The notes beneath the pieces were generated by a model that searched no databases, was not told the DNA's origin, and saw only the letters and a program-made list of their open reading frames with translations. From positions 1 through 52,089 of IMG/VR virus record IMGVR_UViG_3300000385_000004: DNA of 52,089 bases; one strand, 5' to 3'. The position numbers and the translations under genes were made by a program. Shown one piece after another: positions 1-7,805 of this stretch. Each line of letters starts with the position of its first letter. The stretch's first letter is position 1. This DNA comes from a virus.

Positions 1-1220
1 GTTGCTCCAATACCATTATTAGCATTATCGTATGTAACAATACCACCAGAAAGAGTAGCAAGATCATCAGTCGTAGCTGCGCCAACACCTTCTTTAACGT
101 TTAGACCTTGAGCTGTAGCATCAACATAAGCTTTAGTCGCTGCATCATCAGCTGCAATAGGTTCTGCCAATCCAATAATTCTTGCGCCATTAACTGCAAC
201 GTTGCCACTACCATTTGGATTAAGAGAGATATCCCCATTTGTGTTTGTTGATGTAATATCATTACCGTTAATATTGATATTATCAACTTGTAGTTCTGCA
301 AGAGTCCCAATAGTAGCTGTAAGTGTTGTATTAGCGAGATCTGTGACCGTGGCACTACCACTTAAGTCGCCACCAAGCGTAATTGTAAAATCACCTGGAT
401 TAATAGTGATTGTATTGTCAGTAACAGCTGTTGAAATCCCTGCACCACCAGCAAAGGTAAGAGTATCATTTAAAAGATTAACAGTATCTGTTCCGGAATC
501 ACCAGCAATTCCTAAACTAGTCGCAATATTAGAAGTTGATATCGCTGTAATGCGACCTTGCTGATCAACAGTAATTGCCGGTACTTGTGTAGAAGATCCA
601 TAAGAACCAGGTGTTACAGCAGTATTATCAAGATTAAAGGTTACTTCATTATTTGCAATAGATGATGTTAGTCCAGTTCCGCCCACAAATGTGAGAGTTT
701 GGCCAGAATCAAAAAGATCGGATCCAGAATCTCCAGCAATAGTAAAACTTGTAACAACATTACCACTTAAAGCAACTGTATCAACATACGCCTTTGTAGC
801 AGCATCTTGATTAGATGTGGGGTCAACAACATTAGTAATTCTACTTGTTGATGCGTTAATAACACCAGTACCATTAGGCGAAATATTAATATCGCCATTA
901 ACATTTGTTGAAGAAATGATATTGCCGTCGATGGTAATATTATCGACATTTAGCACATCAATTTTAGATTGAGCATCTACAATAAGCGCACTATTAGCTG
1001 TGAGTGTACCAGGTGTGTGATCAAGTTTTTGAGTAAAATACTTACCACCAATAACTTCGATGTTAGCAGCTTCACCATTAGTTTCAGTTCCAGTACCAAT
1101 ATAAAGTCTATCACCACCATTAATTTCGCTACCTGCTAAGTAGGAATAAGCAACTTCACCTTGGCCAAGAGCACTTGGAGATCCAGACGTACCAGATCTT
1201 TTAATCTTAATTACTGACAT
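1..1220 (-). CDS. Tail fibre-like structural protein (C-terminus beyond left edge)
   Basis: About 406 codons are visible; the frame stays open to base 1, so the C-terminal part is missing. The start is ATG at 1220, overlapping the preceding stop by one base (TAATG). The N-terminus (MSVIKIKRSGTSGSP, then LGQGEVAYSYLAG) is a form seen in marine myovirus fibres. Two copies of the motif DAATKAYVD are separated by beta-rich, Asn/Gly/Thr-rich sequence (GDISLNPNGSG, TITINPGDF), typical of repetitive trimeric fibre shafts. There are no enzymatic motifs. It lies at the end of a minus-strand virion gene run. The role in receptor binding is inferred from composition and context. Confidence 0.75.
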   Translation of the reverse strand, partial: MSVIKIKRSGTSGSPSALGQGEVAYSYLAGSEINGGDRLYIGTGTETNGEAANIEVIGGKYFTQKLDHTPGTLTANSALIVDAQSKIDVLNVDNITIDGNIISSTNVNGDINISPNGTGVINASTSRITNVVDPTSNQDAATKAYVDTVALSGNVVTSFTIAGDSGSDLFDSGQTLTFVGGTGLTSSIANNEVTFNLDNTAVTPGSYGSSTQVPAITVDQQGRITAISTSNIATSLGIAGDSGTDTVNLLNDTLTFAGGAGISTAVTDNTITINPGDFTITLGGDLSGSATVTDLANTTLTATIGTLAELQVDNININGNDITSTNTNGDISLNPNGSGNVAVNGARIIGLAEPIAADDAATKAYVDATAQGLNVKEGVGAATTDDLATLSGGIVTYDNANNGIGA

Positions 1221-1468
1221 TAGTAATGTCCCCCATTAACTTGAGTATTTTCGTTTTCTATTATTGTTGTTGTTTCAAATGTAGAGGTATTACCATTATA
1301 TATTAGAACACCACCGTCAGCAGCGTTAGATGTGTCGACATCAAGAATATCACCTAGTCTAATATTGTTTGTGTTAACACGATATTCAGTAACCTGCAGT
1401 TGATTCTGCACGTTAACTCTACCTTTAATATTATGGCCTTGAGGAGTTACTTTAGCAGTGATAGACAT
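1220..1468 (-). CDS. Small virion-associated protein, unknown function
   Basis: An 82-residue protein placed between two structural genes, sharing one base with each neighbour, so translation is probably coupled. The first half is basic and beta-like (MSITAKVTPQGHNIKG). The second half, RLGDILDVDTSNAADGG then VLIYNG, resembles the short loops in marine phage fibre proteins that describe exposed beta-strands. There is no signal peptide, membrane segment or catalytic motif. I do not recognise a named family. Co-location with a fibre and the next small protein suggests a fibre-attachment or decoration role, which is inference. Confidence 0.6.
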   Translation of the reverse strand: MSITAKVTPQGHNIKGRVNVQNQLQVTEYRVNTNNIRLGDILDVDTSNAADGGVLIYNGNTSTFETTTIIENENTQVNGGHY

Positions 1469-1800
1469 TATGACCTCGTAATACCAGGCGTTACAGTCAC
1501 AATACCCTCAACTACACGTGTTACTAATCCTCCACTTGATGTTATTTCTACATCATAGAGATATCTTCCAGGGTCAAGTTGGTTAGTTACACTATTAGAC
1601 ATTATTAGTGTAATTTGTCCTAAGCTATCATTATCAGATGTTGTAAAACTATAAGCAGTCTCAGATGCGTAGCTTTTTCGCATCTGAGCTGAAGAAGTGT
1701 AACCAGTCAAATCAAATGCATCACCATTTGCATCAACCACATCGATTGATGCACTAAAATCAGTACCCTGATCTATTACAAGATTTGCTTTAATAGCCAT
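1468..1800 (-). CDS. Small virion protein with BppU-like N-terminal-domain character
   Basis: A 110-residue protein. The core (FDLTGYTSSAQMRKSY, ending VVEGIVTVTPGITRS) follows the pattern of the beta-sandwich connector domains (BppU N-terminal type) that attach fibres or receptor-binding proteins to baseplates: 'Dl.gyt..aqmrk', then 'G.Y.Ydvei', then 'G.v.vt.gitr'. The start ATG has a strong AAGGAG box 7-8 nt upstream, and a TATAAATA late box lies 25 nt further up. It is the first gene of the short late operon running to the partial fibre gene. Family assignment is by pattern only. Confidence 0.6.
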   Translation of the reverse strand: MAIKANLVIDQGTDFSASIDVVDANGDAFDLTGYTSSAQMRKSYASETAYSFTTSDNDSLGQITLIMSNSVTNQLDPGRYLYDVEITSSGGLVTRVVEGIVTVTPGITRS

Positions 1801-1824
1801 ACGATTTCTCCTTTATCTTATGAC

Positions 1825-1832
1825 TATTTATA
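1825..1832 (-). promoter_or_regulatory. T4-type late promoter box (TATAAATA)
   Basis: Exact TATAAATA on the minus strand in a 52-base gap between the TctC-like gene and the 110-residue virion gene, 25 bases upstream of that gene's ATG. In T4 this octamer is the sole late promoter element, read by gp55-RNA polymerase with gp33 and the clamp. Its intergenic position makes a functional role more likely than the copies inside genes. Confidence 0.6.
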
Positions 1833-1852
1833 ATTATTCCAACTAAAGAAAA

Positions 1853-2695
1853 TTAATTAGACTTAAGCTCGCTTAAAAATGCATTTACATCATTCATCAT
1901 ATAATTAAATTGTTCTTTGGAAGACATTTTAGACAAATTATAGTTATAACCTAGAAAAGTTTGATTCCAATTTTCATCCTCATATGTCTTGCTTAAATAT
2001 TTTCTTACTTTTTCTTTGTCAACATTTACACCGAGAATAGACAAATAATTTCCCGGTTTAGAAAAAGAATTGTTAAAATAATCAGACATACTTGGAATAT
2101 TGTTTGAAGAAGGATCACCGGTAATAATTGCCTTGAAATGTGGTTTCGCTCTTCCGGTTAAAACAAAGTCTACTTCACCAATTTCAAGAGCAGCAATTGC
2201 ATCTCCAGAGCTTGCATAAGGAACATACTTAGAATTGCTTTCTAAGCCTTCTAACATTTTATTCATTTGAATTTTTTGCAAAAGACCAGAGGCACTGGAA
2301 GCTCCAATTTTAGCTTCACCATTCATAAATTTGTCTAAGTTATTTTCTGGATTAGATTCTAATGCAAAAACACTATAATATGCACTTGAATATATTGAAA
2401 CAAAATTTTCTTCGTTTATTACGTGACACGTCTTATCACTTGTAACAGCAGATCCTAAAATGTCCCACATAAAAATGGTAGGTTCTTTTGTAGATTCCAT
2501 AATTTTAACTGCTTCTGTACAATTGCTTACCTTTAAAACCTCTGTAAAAACTTCTGGAAATTCGGTGTTTAAATAGCTTGCGGTTTTGTGGGCCATTCCG
2601 CCAACTGAATATGGGTTAATAACTTTAATTCCATCAGCATAAGCTACACTCATAGAAAAAATTAAAGAAAAAAACATACAAAGAACTTTTTTCAT
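1853..2695 (-). CDS. tctC: TctC-like periplasmic solute-binding protein of a tripartite tricarboxylate transporter
   Basis: A 280-residue protein with a clear Sec signal peptide (MKK, hydrophobic LCMFFSLIFSMSV, predicted cleavage after AYA), so it should be exported to the periplasm. The mature start has the TctC-like pattern 'i.vi.Py.vGG..d', here IKVINPYSVGGMAHKTASYL. The middle (GEAKIGASSASG, then YVPYASSGDAIAALEIGEVDF) matches the TctC ligand-loop signature 'vpy.g.g.a..all.G.vd'. It is shorter than bacterial TctC (about 320 residues). It starts 12 bases after the TctA-like gene with a good AAGGAG site, so the two form a unit. The substrate cannot be read from sequence; TctC proteins bind citrate and other carboxylates. 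Confidence 0.75.
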   Translation of the reverse strand: MKKVLCMFFSLIFSMSVAYADGIKVINPYSVGGMAHKTASYLNTEFPEVFTEVLKVSNCTEAVKIMESTKEPTIFMWDILGSAVTSDKTCHVINEENFVSIYSSAYYSVFALESNPENNLDKFMNGEAKIGASSASGLLQKIQMNKMLEGLESNSKYVPYASSGDAIAALEIGEVDFVLTGRAKPHFKAIITGDPSSNNIPSMSDYFNNSFSKPGNYLSILGVNVDKEKVRKYLSKTYEDENWNQTFLGYNYNLSKMSSKEQFNYMMNDVNAFLSELKSN

Positions 2696-2707
2696 TTACT
2701 TACTCCT

Positions 2708-4033
2708 TCATATTAAATATATTAAAGTTAAAAGATTAGATTGTATTTGATCATGCATCAAAAAAGAAAACACCAAAGGAAGAGTGTCAAACTTATTTAT
2801 ACATAGCCCAAATATAAGCATAACAAAAAGACACTGCACATAAAATACAGGTTGATAAAAAGTATATCCAACAAATATAGTAATACCAAATAATAAAAGT
2901 AAAATAAAAATATACACATACTGATAGTTTACTTTTGTGATATGTCTTACCCAATTTACATATTTCCCGGCAAAAAATAATCCTATTATAGCACTAATAA
3001 TGTAAGCTATTCCCAATTGTGTAAACATTGCTTGAAAAAAATCTGTTGTTAATGATAATCCTTGCATAGAAAATATATCATAAATAAAAACTTGACTGGC
3101 TGTTATTGGTAAACCAAGTAAAAGTAGTGGAAGAAGTTGAGAAAAAACTCCTGCATTATTTGCTGTTTCTGCAGAAAGGAGACATGAGATATCTCCTTCT
3201 TTATATGTTTTATTTCTTTTGCCTATAAATTTTTCGAGGTAGTATGCCATTGTTGTTCCGACATAAAAAGTTAATCCAGGAATAAATGAAGAAAAATATC
3301 CTAAAGTTAACCCTCTTGCTACTGTATATCGATATGTAACTAGTTCTTTTATAGTTTCCAAATATCCATTTATAGATAACTTTACAAGCTCTATGTGTTG
3401 CTGTTTTTCAAATACCTTTTTAATAATATAAGGCATTACATAAATTCCAAGAATTACAGTAATGGATGGTATACCAGAATAAAGATCAACAATACCAAAT
3501 GTTAAAAAATGATTATCCTCCCACGAGTTATAACCGACTTCAGCAAGACCATAACCTCCAAATACCATAAGTGTATTAGTCCATATTTTATTTTTTCCTA
3601 CAATCATAAAAATAAACAAGGAAACAACTAAAAGAAAAGTCTTTACGTATGTACTAAAAAAAGGATAGAACATAAATGCAAAGTCAACAGTAACAATAGA
3701 AAAAAGTAAAGAAAAAATAGATCCTATAAAGCTACCTATAGCTGCATACATAATAGCTTTACTGCCATCACCTTGTCTAAATAAAGTGTGAGCTTCGTGT
3801 ATGGTAGGGATTGCAGTAGCTGATCCAGGAATACAAAAAAGAGTAGATGACACAGAACCGAAGTACTGACTAATGCTAACCACGACAACATATATCATGA
3901 TAACATTTATGGGATCAATAACAACAAGAAGAGGATACAACATAATAAGCACTGTAAATGCTGATATCCCTGGTATCATTCCCGCAATGATACCCATAAA
4001 TGTTGCTATAGCAAATGTTAGAATTAATTCCAT
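2708..4033 (-). CDS. tctA: TctA-like large permease subunit of a tripartite tricarboxylate transporter
   Basis: A 441-residue integral membrane protein with about ten to twelve hydrophobic segments. Two TctA hallmarks are visible: the N-terminal GIIAGMIPGISAFTVLIMLYP (family motif G...G..PG.ga) near residues 14-34, and AETANNAGVFSQLLPLLLLG (family 'pE.annA..gg.l.P.l.lG.PG') near residue 285. GDGSKAI near residue 90 is also typical. The length is slightly below the usual 490-510 residues, but the C-terminal region is present. No TctB (small four-helix subunit) is encoded nearby. Transport would need the adjacent TctC-like protein and possibly a host TctB. There is no obvious ribosome-binding site, so coupling to the upstream gene is likely. 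Confidence 0.78.
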   Translation of the reverse strand: MELILTFAIATFMGIIAGMIPGISAFTVLIMLYPLLVVIDPINVIMIYVVVVSISQYFGSVSSTLFCIPGSATAIPTIHEAHTLFRQGDGSKAIMYAAIGSFIGSIFSLLFSIVTVDFAFMFYPFFSTYVKTFLLVVSLFIFMIVGKNKIWTNTLMVFGGYGLAEVGYNSWEDNHFLTFGIVDLYSGIPSITVILGIYVMPYIIKKVFEKQQHIELVKLSINGYLETIKELVTYRYTVARGLTLGYFSSFIPGLTFYVGTTMAYYLEKFIGKRNKTYKEGDISCLLSAETANNAGVFSQLLPLLLLGLPITASQVFIYDIFSMQGLSLTTDFFQAMFTQLGIAYIISAIIGLFFAGKYVNWVRHITKVNYQYVYIFILLLLFGITIFVGYTFYQPVFYVQCLFVMLIFGLCINKFDTLPLVFSFLMHDQIQSNLLTLIYLI

Positions 4034-4040
4034 ATCAATA

Positions 4041-5144
4041 TCAAATTTTTTGTATTAACCAATCAGGTACCTTTTTTATTTTTACAGTTTCACTAGATCT
4101 TAAAATCTGTTGATTTCCCATGCTGGCTTTAATATCATCGATAATTCTTTTTATGCCAGGGTGTTCTAGTTTATAAAATGCTTTTTTTGTTTCATTATGT
4201 AAAGGGCTTCCCGGTTTATATGCTGCAGAATTCATTAATGCATTTACAGCTTTATAACCCATATATTCATTTATTTGTTCATAAAAGGGACTATTGTATG
4301 TTTGCCACCCACCAAGTCTAACTTCGCCTTTATTGTGAACAGCAGCTAAACGTTCAAGTATTTCTATTTTCAGCCATGCTAGCTTTATTTGAATTTCTGG
4401 AACATCATCGGTAATGAAAAAAAATACATCATCATAAGCATCTGTAGCTAACATTTTTGCTGAAACTATTTCATGGGATGGCATATACCATTCCCAATAA
4501 TTATTTCGAATACCAATCATAGGCTTTTCAAAGCCATATACGACTGCAGTCTTTTTTTTACTTGTGTCTATTCTAATATGATTATTTTTTTCTGTGTATA
4601 GCCTATACCAAGAAGATGTCATTGCTATGTCATAAAATTTTTGTGGTTTAAACGTTTTAATGGTTTCTTCAAATTCTTTTGGTGTAGAAGACCATACGTA
4701 ATCGTTTGAATCGACTTTGGGAGACATAACTTTATAATTTAAGTCTTTAAATTGTTGACTGTATTTTTTTAATGAATGAATAACACCTTCATTCATTTTT
4801 TTACGACCATTATAAGAAAGCTGCTCTGCTGACACTGTATCATACAAAATGATGTTTTTTATCTTACAACGTATAAAAGATTCTAAAGCAGTATGACTAT
4901 CTGTCCCACCGCTATACATAAGAATTATTTGATCATATTTTTCATTAAGAATTCTACTATGCAAATCCAAATAATAGTGTATTGGATATACAGGCTCTTT
5001 TTGCCAATTTGCATTTTGTATAAAATCATAGTTTAAATGAAAAACAAGCGGCTCCTTTAATTTACATGCAACAGGAGCCGCTTCTATATCTGAATAGTAT
5101 TTCTTACCTTGTACACTAAAATAAAATTTTAAACCACTAAACAT
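4041..5144 (-). CDS. PP-loop ATP-pyrophosphatase-like protein
   Basis: A 367-residue protein with an intact PP-loop motif SGGTDS at residues 78-83 after the hydrophobic strand DQIILMY, the signature of the adenine-nucleotide alpha-hydrolase fold (Asn synthase, PAPS reductase, NAD and tRNA-modifying enzymes). These enzymes adenylate a substrate. No glutaminase domain, zinc cluster or known substrate motif is visible. The C-terminal half is unassigned. It overlaps the upstream GNAT gene by 8 bases and is followed within 10 bases by the TctA-like gene, so it belongs to the accessory operon. Codon use looks like its AT-rich neighbours. Substrate unknown. Confidence 0.6.
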   Translation of the reverse strand: MFSGLKFYFSVQGKKYYSDIEAAPVACKLKEPLVFHLNYDFIQNANWQKEPVYPIHYYLDLHSRILNEKYDQIILMYSGGTDSHTALESFIRCKIKNIILYDTVSAEQLSYNGRKKMNEGVIHSLKKYSQQFKDLNYKVMSPKVDSNDYVWSSTPKEFEETIKTFKPQKFYDIAMTSSWYRLYTEKNNHIRIDTSKKKTAVVYGFEKPMIGIRNNYWEWYMPSHEIVSAKMLATDAYDDVFFFITDDVPEIQIKLAWLKIEILERLAAVHNKGEVRLGGWQTYNSPFYEQINEYMGYKAVNALMNSAAYKPGSPLHNETKKAFYKLEHPGIKRIIDDIKASMGNQQILRSSETVKIKKVPDWLIQKI

Positions 5145-5715
5145 CTCTTACAATCATTAAATTTTCAGTTATCACTTCGTCAATAATATTTCCAGGATCT
5201 ATTACATCTGTGACAACTAATTTTTCACCAAAATAATTTTGATAGAATGAAAGGGTGCTTTCACTAACTAAAGAAAAAATAAGTATATTTTTAAATCCAT
5301 TTTCTAATGCTACTACTTGTGTCGAATAGTCCATTAGTTCTTTGCATATTTTAAAATTTTGGTAATCTTTATGCACTCTAATATATGTTATACTAAAACA
5401 TTCGTTTTGGTTGATGTTGTTATCTATCATATAATTTTTTATTATATTACTGCTAGAAGATAAATTGATTCCTGGCGATGATGAAGAATCTAAAAAGAAT
5501 GAGCATCCAACTAAAATATCATCGTCATACGCCGTTACTAAATAGCTGTTTTCTCTAGTAAAATAATCATTTAATGTATTCACAGTAATTTCATAATTTA
5601 AATTATCTTCAACTGTTCTATTATAACCATATGAAGAATTTAAAGTAAAATCGATTATTTCATTTATTTCCGTACTTTCAACATCTTTAAGCAATTTATG
5701 TGAATAATTGATCAT
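5137..5715 (-). CDS. GNAT-family N-acetyltransferase-like protein
   Basis: A 192-residue protein. The C-terminal half carries the GNAT acetyl-CoA-binding pattern: a beta-strand SITYIRV, then HKDYQNFKICKELMDYS (equivalent to 'p.yqgkGig..L'), then a strand ILIFSLVSESTLSFYQNYFG (the 'a...FYek.GF' element). The Q/RxxGxG loop is degenerate (QNFKIC), so activity is uncertain. The start is set at ATG 5715, which has GGAG about 7 bases upstream; a TTG 12 bases earlier is less likely. It overlaps the next gene by 8 bases. In this island it could acetylate a sugar or an amine, but the acceptor is unknown. Confidence 0.6.
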   Translation of the reverse strand: MINYSHKLLKDVESTEINEIIDFTLNSSYGYNRTVEDNLNYEITVNTLNDYFTRENSYLVTAYDDDILVGCSFFLDSSSSPGINLSSSSNIIKNYMIDNNINQNECFSITYIRVHKDYQNFKICKELMDYSTQVVALENGFKNILIFSLVSESTLSFYQNYFGEKLVVTDVIDPGNIIDEVITENLMIVRDV

Positions 5716-5717
5716 TT

Positions 5718-6206
5718 TTATCTCCAATTAGTGCTTCTAGATGTGGTTTTAGATGTTGTACGTGAAGTAGTTTTAGATGTTGTACGTGAAGTAGTTTTAG
5801 ATGTTGTACGTGAAGTAGTTTTAGATGTTGTACGTGAAGTAGTAAAAAATGTGGTAAAAAACGTAGTATAAGGTTCACCTTCAACGGGCGTGAAGGTTGT
5901 ACGTGATGTTGTACGTGAAGTAGTAAAAAATGTGGTAAAAAATGTGCTAAATGACGTCGTGTATGATGTGCTAAATGACGTCGTGTATGATGTGCTAAAT
6001 GACGTCGTGTATGATGTACTAAATGATGTCGTCCACGTATTTGTGGCATTATAAAAGTCAGAAAATGAAATTTCCCCGTTAGCAGGAATAGCCCCGCCAA
6101 CTTGTGTAGGAGGGTTATAAAACTCTGAAATACTTGTAGGAACTGTGTCGTTAAACTCTGTGCCAATATCACCTAATGATATAGCTCCGTTACTTTGCAA
6201 CGCCAT
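5718..6206 (-). CDS. Repeat-rich small virion protein (TTSFSTSY / TTSRTTSK repeats)
   Basis: A 162-residue protein. Residues 1-52 hold two related motifs, MALQSNGAISLGDIGTEF and IPANGEISFSDFYNA, a pairing common in short tail or fibre proteins of many phages. The rest is low-complexity: octapeptides TTSFSTSY (three and a half copies), TTFFTTFF blocks, then TTSRTTSK (four copies). It is extremely rich in Thr and Ser with regularly spaced Arg/Lys/Phe/Tyr, suggesting an extended or beta-solenoid rod. The first 17 bases overlap the upstream QueC-like gene. It is the only evident structural gene inside the accessory island. Confidence 0.65.
   Translation of the reverse strand: MALQSNGAISLGDIGTEFNDTVPTSISEFYNPPTQVGGAIPANGEISFSDFYNATNTWTTSFSTSYTTSFSTSYTTSFSTSYTTSFSTFFTTFFTTSRTTSRTTFTPVEGEPYTTFFTTFFTTSRTTSKTTSRTTSKTTSRTTSKTTSRTTSKTTSRSTNWR
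5747..5842 (-). repeat. Four perfect tandem 24-bp repeats within the small virion gene
   Basis: Unit TTTTAGATGTTGTACG plus TGAAGTAG on the plus strand, four identical copies at 5747, 5771, 5795 and 5819. On the coding strand each encodes the eight residues of the TTSRTTSK period. The unit is a whole number of codons, so copy-number change would keep frame. Confidence 0.9.
5943..6014 (-). repeat. Three perfect tandem 24-bp repeats (second array) plus a degenerate copy
   Basis: Unit TGTGCTAAATGACGTC plus GTGTATGA on the plus strand at 5943, 5967 and 5991, with a diverged fourth unit at 6015-6038. It encodes the TTSFSTSY octapeptide in the same protein as the first array. Confidence 0.9.
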
Positions 6207-6942
6207 CTATTTCGTCCTTGTATATGCATTTGCTTATTTTATTCCACCAACCAAAATGTCGATTCTTCATACAAGAATGACAATTTCCACACGCCTCTAT
6301 CCTTTTATTTATATACTTAGGTTCGCGACAAGAAAATATCAACTTTTTGTAATCATCTGGCATTTCATTATACATTTCTGCTAAATTATTAGCTTCAAAC
6401 GCTGTTATGGTATCACATCTATTTCTTGTATAGGCCCTAACAAAATTACCTAAACATACCATATGTTCTTTAATATCTTTTGAAAGAGTAGAGTAATTTT
6501 GATTTCTATCAAATGCGTCTATAAAACAATCACCGGCAACTATATGAGAAATTCCTTCAATATATGCATAGTTTAAAGACAATATTACACCTGTATACCA
6601 ATCTCTTAAAAGAGGCATTTCATAAGTAGAACGGACTTCAGAAGTTATTAACTTAATATGTTTGCCTTGATTTCTTAAGTATTCTATTTGCCTTTCTACA
6701 GAAAATCTTTCCGTATCTGCTCTTTGAGATATACTATCATACATAGAAATATGATGACATACGATATCGTCAGTGTATTGAGCATATTTCCATAACATAT
6801 ATGCGCTGTCTAATCCACCAGACACAAGTATTAATGATTTCTTTCCAATCTTAGCATCCTCTAAAACTTGTTCAAAAGAAGGCCATCCTACATCAGAAGT
6901 TAGATTGTACATACTTATACCTATAGTCTTTTCTTTTTTCAT
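6190..6942 (-). CDS. QueC/ExsB-like PP-loop protein with C-terminal cysteine cluster
   Basis: A 250-residue protein. The PP-loop SGGLDS (residues 41-46) follows strand SLILV. The C-terminus has SCREPK and then CGNCHSCMKNRHFGW, very like the zinc-binding tail of QueC (SCY...CG.C..C..R). Length is close to QueC (about 230). QueC converts 7-carboxy-7-deazaguanine to preQ0, but no other queuosine or deazaguanine gene is in the window, so the real substrate may differ. ATG 6942 is chosen over an upstream TTG; ATG 6912, with a TATAGG box, is an alternative that would shorten the overlap with the upstream gene from 50 to 20 bases. Confidence 0.65.
   Translation of the reverse strand: MKKEKTIGISMYNLTSDVGWPSFEQVLEDAKIGKKSLILVSGGLDSAYMLWKYAQYTDDIVCHHISMYDSISQRADTERFSVERQIEYLRNQGKHIKLITSEVRSTYEMPLLRDWYTGVILSLNYAYIEGISHIVAGDCFIDAFDRNQNYSTLSKDIKEHMVCLGNFVRAYTRNRCDTITAFEANNLAEMYNEMPDDYKKLIFSCREPKYINKRIEACGNCHSCMKNRHFGWWNKISKCIYKDEIDGVAK
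6306..6313 (-). promoter_or_regulatory. Possible internal late promoter box (TATAAATA)
   Basis: Exact TATAAATA on the minus strand inside the 3' part of the QueC-like gene, 100 bases upstream of the repeat-rich virion gene's ATG. It could let that structural gene be expressed late apart from the accessory genes. The octamer will occur by chance in AT-rich DNA, so this is tentative. Confidence 0.3.
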
Positions 6943-7789
6943 GAATATACTCAAGATACTTTGAAATTCTTTCTCTCCAATCGTCTTGATACTTTGGATT
7001 TACTAGACCAGATCTATAATCATTAAACATTTTATTTATAACATATTCTGGATTGCTGGTTTCAAAAAAATGCTTATTTACGTGGGAAAAAGATCCAAAA
7101 AATTTAGACTGAAATGTATCAATAGGATCAATTTTTTTTCCTAAGCATAAAGAATGAAAAGCTGTTTCACTCCAATGAGTTGTATAAACAATGCTTGCAT
7201 CTTTTATATATTCGTACACATCACTTTCTTTATTAGCTACGTTTGCATGCTTATGTATACTTTTTTGAAAAAAATCTGTCATATCCCTATCAACAAGAGG
7301 ATGAGGTTTAAATATTGCAAGTTTTCCATAAGTATTGTATATATGCTTAAGTTTATTAAAGCACATATTATCTAGCTTATTGTTACCTATTAGTACCACT
7401 ACGGCTTCTATGTTTTTAACATGTTTGCCTGCTGTTTTATACTTATTAACATTTTCCTTTTGAAGATTGTTTGCATAGATATTAAAAAAATCGACTGAAA
7501 AATTGTCATCGCCATATATTAGTGCCTCTTCAACCTGAATGTGAGATAAATCAGGTTGAAGAGGATGCATCATAAAAAAGTCACTGTAATTTGTATAGTT
7601 AACCGAGTCAAAATAAGGATGTTGAAATGCACTTAAATCATATGAAGCATTTGTTGGATATTTTTTCATTTCCTCTAAAAAAAATTTTTCAACTTCTCGA
7701 AGGTGTTCATACCTTTTAAAATTTACTTTTTCAATATAATCTCCAAATCTAATGTTGCGCTCTTCATCACTAAACATAGTATTGTTCAT
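6893..7789 (-). CDS. GT-B-like glycosyl- or polyol-phosphate transferase, tentative
   Basis: A 298-residue protein lacking signal peptide or membrane segments. Its second half has KLAIFKPHPLV (a 'KpHP' loop), then DASIVYTTHWSETAFHSLCLGK, which fits the 'd.v.t..St...EAl..Gk' nucleotide-sugar-binding signature of capsule-synthesis, sialyltransferase-like and CDP-glycerol transferase families (GT-B fold). The N-terminal domain is unassigned. It directly follows the giant tail fibre gene and leads the accessory island. A role in decorating host surface glycans or a phage protein is inference; donor and acceptor are unknown. Confidence 0.5.
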   Translation of the reverse strand: MNNTMFSDEERNIRFGDYIEKVNFKRYEHLREVEKFFLEEMKKYPTNASYDLSAFQHPYFDSVNYTNYSDFFMMHPLQPDLSHIQVEEALIYGDDNFSVDFFNIYANNLQKENVNKYKTAGKHVKNIEAVVVLIGNNKLDNMCFNKLKHIYNTYGKLAIFKPHPLVDRDMTDFFQKSIHKHANVANKESDVYEYIKDASIVYTTHWSETAFHSLCLGKKIDPIDTFQSKFFGSFSHVNKHFFETSNPEYVINKMFNDYRSGLVNPKYQDDWRERISKYLEYIHEKRKDYRYKYVQSNF

Positions 7790-7805
7790 AATTTATTATT
7801 TCTCC

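Noticed and set aside
5747-6014. Regular short repeats that might suggest a CRISPR array
   Set aside because: Repeats are directly tandem without unique spacers, are multiples of three, and lie inside a coding frame.
5696-6172. A 158-codon minus-strand frame rich in His and Leu over the repeat protein gene
   Set aside because: It is the alternate frame of the 24-bp repeats; the accepted frame has the recognised phage N-terminal motifs and a proper start.
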